From assembly GCA_002633005.1 (NCBI GenBank), contig NMRA01000047.1, positions 123,224 to 187,223 on the forward strand: a stretch of DNA of 64,000 bases, read 5' to 3'. Positions 58,470-64,000 of this stretch are shown here, piece by piece; the stretch's first letter is position 1, and the number at the start of each line of letters is the position of its first letter. This DNA is from Phoronis australis (Eukaryota; Phoronida; Phoronidae). Under the pieces are notes generated by a model that had not been told where the DNA came from, did no database searches, and worked only from the letters and a program-made list of their open reading frames with translations. The position numbers and the translations under genes are program-made.

Positions 58470-61400
58470 TTAGTCAGCCACCTCAGGTTCTCTATTTAAA
58501 GTTCCTTTCAACATTTCCCAGAATGCCTCTTGCGCCACGGCGTCGTCTGCTGGCCACTTTAGATACGTGCGCGCTCGCAGGAGATTGACAAGTGTGAGAG
58601 GTGCGTTTTGAACAGGTATGTCTTCAAGGAGGATCAAAAGTAGAACGTCCTTCTGTTGTCGGCGAAAGATATCCCTAGCCATATGCATTTCGAATATGCA
58701 CCATTCGCTTTTTAGGAAGTTTCTACAAGCAAAGTAAGAAATAAAGTTACGTGATATTAAGAGTTGTTTCTGTATGCAAAAGCATTTTACATATCGAAGA
58801 AGCATGACAAAACGAAAACAATATGCAAGGACAGATTCAGCTGCCAGTGACGAAATGGTGACAGTTATTATTTCAGCAATCATGAGAGAACTTTTGATAT
58901 TCGTTTGCTTTAGTCATGTATGTAGAAGAAAAGTGTGCAGGTTACGAAATGTGTACTAGAAATTTGCAACAAATGTCTGTCCTTGTATTACAAAATACGT
59001 TGTAAACAGGAAGAAAGATGTCATTGAATGGCATACCAGCGGTACAAAGACCCAAGCGTTCCGTGAAGCTAGATTTCTGCCGGACTTTGGGGCCACAGAA
59101 ATACATGTATTTGTTAGCTATCAATACGTATCATAAGTGAAGCACTTGATTTCGCTAATATTCACTAACGAGTATCTGGCGTCACGGAATAATAGATGCC
59201 TGGCCCCCTTGCAAACAGATGCGCGTGTTTACTAACACGACGAGTCTACGAGCAGGTAGACTGATTACCGTGTGGCACGGACGTCAAAGTACATGTACAC
59301 GAGCACGTATGACTCAAATTGGGTGGCATCAAACGTAACTCTTCTCAATCCTCACAGCTTCGCTGCTTACGACATTTAGGGACTCCTTTTTACCTTGAGA
59401 CAACAAGAATAGAATGACGACTGCTTTCGATTGCTTCTATAACAGTCTCTTCAATGTGTCTACCGGGAAGGAAGTTTCTGTAGTGAATACAAAGACCAAA
59501 GTCACTGTCATCTTCTAGTCTAGCTCTCAGCACTTCATGCACCCAATGCCGATCTTAAGAACTATAAACAACAAAGGCGTCAAACTGGAATCTGCGTCGC
59601 ATTTGAGAAGATTCACGAGACCTCCTGGCTGCAAAAACAATCCAGAATTTAATAGTCCATCTGTGTCGGTAAAGAAGACTCCCAAGCACGACAAAAAGGG
59701 CTATAAATATAGACAAAGACACTGAAACTACAACCCATGTAAAACTGGTACATCTGCGTGATAGATCATCCAAGTCAACTTCCCGTACATACATGTTGTG
59801 CCTAACGTCACAGCGGTAGTGGTCTGCGTGCAAGAGAGTAACTGTTCTTGGTTCTGACGACACATTATGGAACCATTGCAGAAATGGGAGAAACTGGCAG
59901 GACGAGCAGTTGAAAGGGTTTTGCGAGAAGTCAATTGAAAGGTTTTTCCCTCGCCATACTCGCAAGGATACTACCGAAATCATTCGGATTAGGTTTCTCG
60001 AGAAGTTGACGGTTTTCAGCGATGGCATTTCCGTTATGTTCATCCAAGTATTGTCAATGAAATTACGCGAAAAATCCATAAATTCGACTGAATTTTGTTT
60101 GAAAGACTTGACTGCGTAAAGTCTATTTTGATGAAGAACAATTGTTTTAATTTTTGTGAGTTCACTGAACACTTCCGGATATAATTCATCAACGATGTTG
60201 TTGTCTGTCAAGTCTAGATGCGTCAAGTTGTTTAGGTTTAAGAAGTGTTTCGTTTTCTTGTCTCGAAACATAACGTAGAGCTTGTTTCCTTTGAGAACTA
60301 ATTTCTCTAAAGCAGGAAATGCTTTGTATCGGTCGGCGGGTATCCGGCGAAAAACATTATTTGACAACACGAGAACTTGGAGAGAGTTGAAGCATGGATA
60401 AGGTTTACCCTTGAAAGGCCAATATCTGAAGTAGTTGTGGCTTAAATCCAAGAAGCTTAGCTTGTTCTTAAAACAATCTAAGTTATACACAAAGGTGCCA
60501 GGCCGGAAAGTCCCTCGCAATATCAATGTTTTAAGATTTGGTGGAAAGGTAATCGTGGGTTGGCCTACGTCCACGTTAGCTCTGTAGTTAGTCCAATGGT
60601 TCACGAAGTGTTCACCTGATTCATTTACTTTATAAAGTCCAAAGTTGCCTTTTATCTTTTTATTCTTGTGCCAGTAATTAACGTCAACAAACGTCAAATT
60701 GCTCATTGTTGCAACTTTCGTTATGAACTTTATCAAACCTGTTTCTTTGGCAGATGCCAAGAAGGTGTTTCTGCCGATATAAATCGTCCTCAGGTAATTC
60801 CAATTGTAATTTATATTATCAGCTTCGATCAAGGTGATATGGTCTTGAACAAGAGATAAGTTTTGTATTGGAAGATGCTTGAATACAGACATCATTTCCT
60901 TTGTCAACTTTACTGGCTTAAAGATAGGATTTACATACTCCAAATCAAGGTGAGTGAGAGGAGATTTCAGATGTCGTAACAAATTAACGGATGCATTGAG
61001 ACCCAAATCTTTGTTGAGACCAATGTCAAAACTTTGAAGTCTGGTAAAATGTGATAGCGCAGATTCTTCAATTTGTACTATGCGACACCTGCGCACTGAA
61101 AGAGCAGTTATGTTACGTATGTGCTGAAACGTGTCTTTTGGAACAAATAGCGGATCTTCTCCTGGTGCAAACATCACTATTTTTACTAGTGCTTTGAGAG
61201 CCTTGAATTTTTTGTCAAATATGGCTACTGTGTATCGTTCTTGGTTGTCTTCGTGAGCCGCACGCTCGTTGTAAACAAAATCCATAGTGAGATTGTTCAA
61301 CTTCCTCAGGGATGAGAATATCTGACTTGGATATTTCGTATTCGCCTGTTTAAGCACCTGGTTTTCGATAAATAAAGTTACCAAATTTGACAAAGGCTTA

Positions 61401-61849
61401 AATGCTGCTGACGGTAAGGCATCGTAGCGCAAACTGTTATTGTTTAACCGAAGTGATTTCAGAAACCTAAGTCTGTTAAAAGCTTTTCTTGTAATTACTG
61501 TTAGGTTGTTTTTCGACAGATCTATGAATTCGATATATGGCAAAAGTTCGAATGCGTTATCACCAATTCTTCCGATACGATTTCTGCTGAGATCAATATT
61601 GATACATTTCCCGTCTTTACACTCAAATGTTATATGTCTCGGTATGGTCGAAAGTCCTCTGCCTGAACAGTCAATGGTTACATTGTCACTCAGTAATTCA
61701 CATGTTCGTAGTTTGCCTGATACCATTGGCTCGATTTGCACGTGATCATCTTCCCCGTGAATGTTGCCTAGACCAGATGTTGATGGTGCAAACAGCAGGA
61801 GTACAGAGCATCCAACGAGTACTGGTGGCACTTTGTAGCAATACCCCAT
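58470..61849 (-). pseudogene. Toll-like receptor, copy 2, with a stop codon in the TIR domain
   Basis: The layout matches copy 1: exon 1 at 61,849-59,394 and exon 2 at 58,722-58,470, same phase-2 junction (AAG|GTAAAA and TTGTAG|A), same 253-base last exon. The signal peptide, leucine-rich repeats, single C-terminal cap (NPFNCSSC), transmembrane helix and TIR box 1 are present. In codon 765 (59,555-59,557) TAA replaces the GAA (Glu) of copy 1, just after FDAFVVYSS. Downstream the frame stays open through DRHWVHEVL, RNFLPGRHI, NFLKSEWC and AFW to the normal stop, giving 902 residues if read through. The stop lies 161 bases before an exon junction, so nonsense decay is likely. It may be a young pseudogene, a null allele, an assembly error or a TIR-less receptor. 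A shared acceptor TTACAG at 61,886 suggests a 5' untranslated intron. Confidence 0.9.
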
Positions 61850-61899
61850 GTCCTATGGATTCAGGTTATGTGCTTCTTCTCAAACCTGTAATATCGTGA

Positions 61900-62340
61900 T
61901 TGAGTCAATATGAATGATTAAATTGATCATTGAATTTGGTCAATGAATGTGTAAACTGTTGTACATGCTTGTTATACGGCATTCTAATTACGAAATTTGT
62001 TTTGCACGAACATCCAATCCTGCCTATATTCGTGCACAGAAAATTTAAGTCATATCTTTGAAACAGCAGCTAAAATCAAATAGGTTATTAATGAAAAACT
62101 ATTTGCAAACGGGAGCTACACGCCTAAGAATATACTGAGATATGCGTTTTATATCTCAAAGAAATGGTTTAATTACAACATGCACAATTTTCGCATTTTA
62201 TTGTCATTTTTCATGAGAATCAGATAGTGAAACCCGTAGTAACTAATGTGTTTCACCAACACAATCGTATTTGTGGTTTTTATGGTCACTAGAATCTAAA
62301 TCATCTATCACAAAAAGCGAGCAAAATACAAAAATTCTAC
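61900..62340. repeat. 5' flank of TLR copy 2, paired with 39,640-40,240
   Basis: Same ordered words as in unit 1, including TTCGTGCACAG, GGTTATTAATGAAAAA and GCATTTTATTGTCATTTTTC. Confidence 0.7.
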
Positions 62341-62869
62341 AGTTCTTAAACCCGAAACCAAGACCCGCACGCGACTACAAGATTTCCGCAGGCTATCAAA
62401 TATCTCCAAAGTCTAAAAATTGACTGAATCGTTGGAGTCGAGCAACCTAATTGTTTGCTTACCTTATACGTTTGAGGGGTTCCTGAGTGGCCAGCAAACT
62501 GTTCATTTTTCAAAACAAATTTAAAACCAATCAAATACTATCTATGGCCACCACAACAAGTGTAAATTTTAATAAAAAGTTTTAGCCAATCCAACGCAAG
62601 AGGAAGCCGTTAAAAAACGCCATCGTCAAGCCCATCGCCAACAAAAACGCCACTGTATTACCTACATGAAAGCAGGTGTTATCAAATGTTGCCATTATGA
62701 AGTTACTAATGAAAATGTCGTGACGTTCTTATGTGAGGTTGAGGAGATACAGTTGCGGACCCCTTACCAACAATGAAGAACCCGACACGGCAGAGACCTC
62801 GTCCAGAACCCGCGGACTTATATGTATACTCAAAATCGAACGTAATATTATGCTTGGCATTTTCTGCCC

Positions 62870-63725
62870 TTCATACCAACTGTTGTGTGAACTCAAGGCC
62901 ATTGTCTATGAGTGAGTGCTTGAGTGTGCTAAGGTTTGCGTGGATGACTTTCTAATCTTAGTTTGTACTTGATGGTCCCAGCATTAAAGCTGTGAGTTAG
63001 GGTCTGAACTCGATATCTCGGGACTTTACTCGAATGCTAGGGTCATAAAGTACGATTCTTGGACTAGAAACTCATCTGAGTAAAACATAATGTACTTTTA
63101 AACACATAATAGGAGACGCTTATTTTGAGTTTGCACAAAGGTATATGTTGTATCAGACGTGCGCAGGCCGCCCCAATGTGACCATTGCACTGATCACCTG
63201 GAACCATTTTATGCTTCGTTATTATATAGTTAAAACCGAACTGAGGGCCTAGAAACCTGACTCAAGGGTTTAGCAGTGTGACCCATTGGAAGTCGAACAC
63301 AACATCTCGAGTAAAGAAAGCGAGCATCTATCACACTAGGCCGCATTGCCTCCTCTTACAAAAGTACAAGAGAAAAATTAGATGAAAGTTCGGTTTCGGG
63401 TACAAAGGTTTCACACGGGGGCGTGATGTGGACCAGATTTGACGCTTAAGGTTACGTAGAAAAATATTCAAATTTAGCAAACTTCGGAACATCATATCCC
63501 AAAAATGGCTGATCGGATTTATGGGGATTTTTCAGATACTATGAACTGTTCTCCAAAAGGTCATTAGGAATTGTCTTTGTCATGTTGCACTTTTGCATGA
63601 GGGATATCAAAAAACATAAATTTACATAAAAGGAAAACGAATGAGAATTTAGAAAAGTTAGAAAACTGTAGCAACGCTTTTGAGATTTCATCATGAACAT
63701 TCATATCAAATTCGGTATGTAAGCC
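62870..63725. repeat. Distal 5' flank of TLR unit 2
   Basis: Joins in one piece what unit 1 has at 40,690-40,811 and 49,030-49,620. It is interrupted only by the SINE at 63,144-63,357. Confidence 0.75.
63144..63357 (-). mobile_element. tRNA-derived SINE with target-site duplication
   Basis: On the minus strand the 5' end reads GGAGGCAATGCGGCCTAGTG with an A-box-like D arm, a CTCG/CGAG anticodon stem and a B box GTTCGACTTCC. About 130 bp of unrelated body follows. ACAAAGGTA (63,135) and ACAAAAGTA (63,358) flank it and fit a 9-bp target duplication. Unit 1 has the uninterrupted site (GCACAAAAGTAAAAG). A GGACGTGCGCAGGCCT word from its 3' part recurs near 41,117. Confidence 0.65.
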
Positions 63726-64000
63726 AAGTGAATGTGTTTTTTCTGTATTTGTGAACATGCTGAGTTCGGGTTTTTTTCAGTTGGACTTGTATCGCAAGCA
63801 ACAGCTCAGTCCAGAGCCCTGAATATGCAAATGAAATTCAAAGATAAAGACCTTGTGTCTTAGAAGCCAAGTACCACAGATCATCATGCTATAAAAAATA
63901 GAAAGACAACGATTGTGAAGAGTGACGAATTCACAGTTTTCAGAGATGTTTTTCTACAGTTTTGTTTGGAGCTCATTGAATCGAAGCTTCTAACACAAGG
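63726..64000. other. No feature recognised
   Basis: Only the short repeat shared with 11,935-11,986 reaches into this stretch. If the array continues, another TLR unit may follow beyond the window. Confidence 0.4.

Overview
The window reads as nuclear DNA from an animal, most likely a marine invertebrate. There are no bacterial operons, coding exons are sparse and split by GT-AG introns, and TACATGTA-type words, microsatellites and decayed transposons fill most of the space. The Toll-like receptors are of the single-cysteine-cluster (vertebrate-like) type. THAP fingers, P2X7-like cysteine domains, a Ty3/gypsy remnant and tRNA-derived SINEs also fit an amphioxus, hemichordate, echinoderm or lophotrochozoan genome. 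I cannot place the species.

Layout. From 1 to 14.4 kb the DNA is mostly non-coding. It holds one orphan 3' exon (666-981), a LINE tail, and a block of ~130-bp satellite units split by a 1.7-kb inverted-repeat element. From 14.5 to 17.3 kb, minus strand, lies an apparently intact two-domain rhodanese (thiosulfate/mercaptopyruvate sulfurtransferase) gene, which I assembled from at least three exons. From 18 to 33 kb there are decayed THAP fingers, four long inverted-repeat or palindromic structures and a second LINE tail.

The main content is a tandem duplication of Toll-like receptor genes on the minus strand. Copy 1 (33,848-39,591) is intact: one large ectodomain exon, then a phase-2 intron inside the TIR domain, then a short last exon. 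Copy 2 (58,470-61,849) has the same exon structure and intact splice sites, but one GAA-to-TAA change sits at the start of its TIR domain. Homology continues into both flanks, giving units of roughly 33.2-49.6 kb and 50.4-63.7 kb. Each unit was expanded at different places. Unit 1 carries a 2.6-kb inverted-repeat element in the TIR intron and an 8.2-kb block (40.8-49.0 kb) holding a P2X7-like exon, a gypsy fragment, an inverted-repeat-bounded segment and a THAP remnant. Unit 2 carries a 6.6-kb block (50.65-57.27 kb), a duplicated segment next to its last exon, and a SINE with target-site duplication at 63.1-63.4 kb.

The two TLR copies are paralogous innate immune receptors. The rhodanese is an unrelated metabolic neighbour. 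No wholly new system is obvious. The best leads are the TIR-less TLR allele, the rhodanese with a hybrid active-site loop and apparent signal peptide, and the unusually rich set of fold-back elements.
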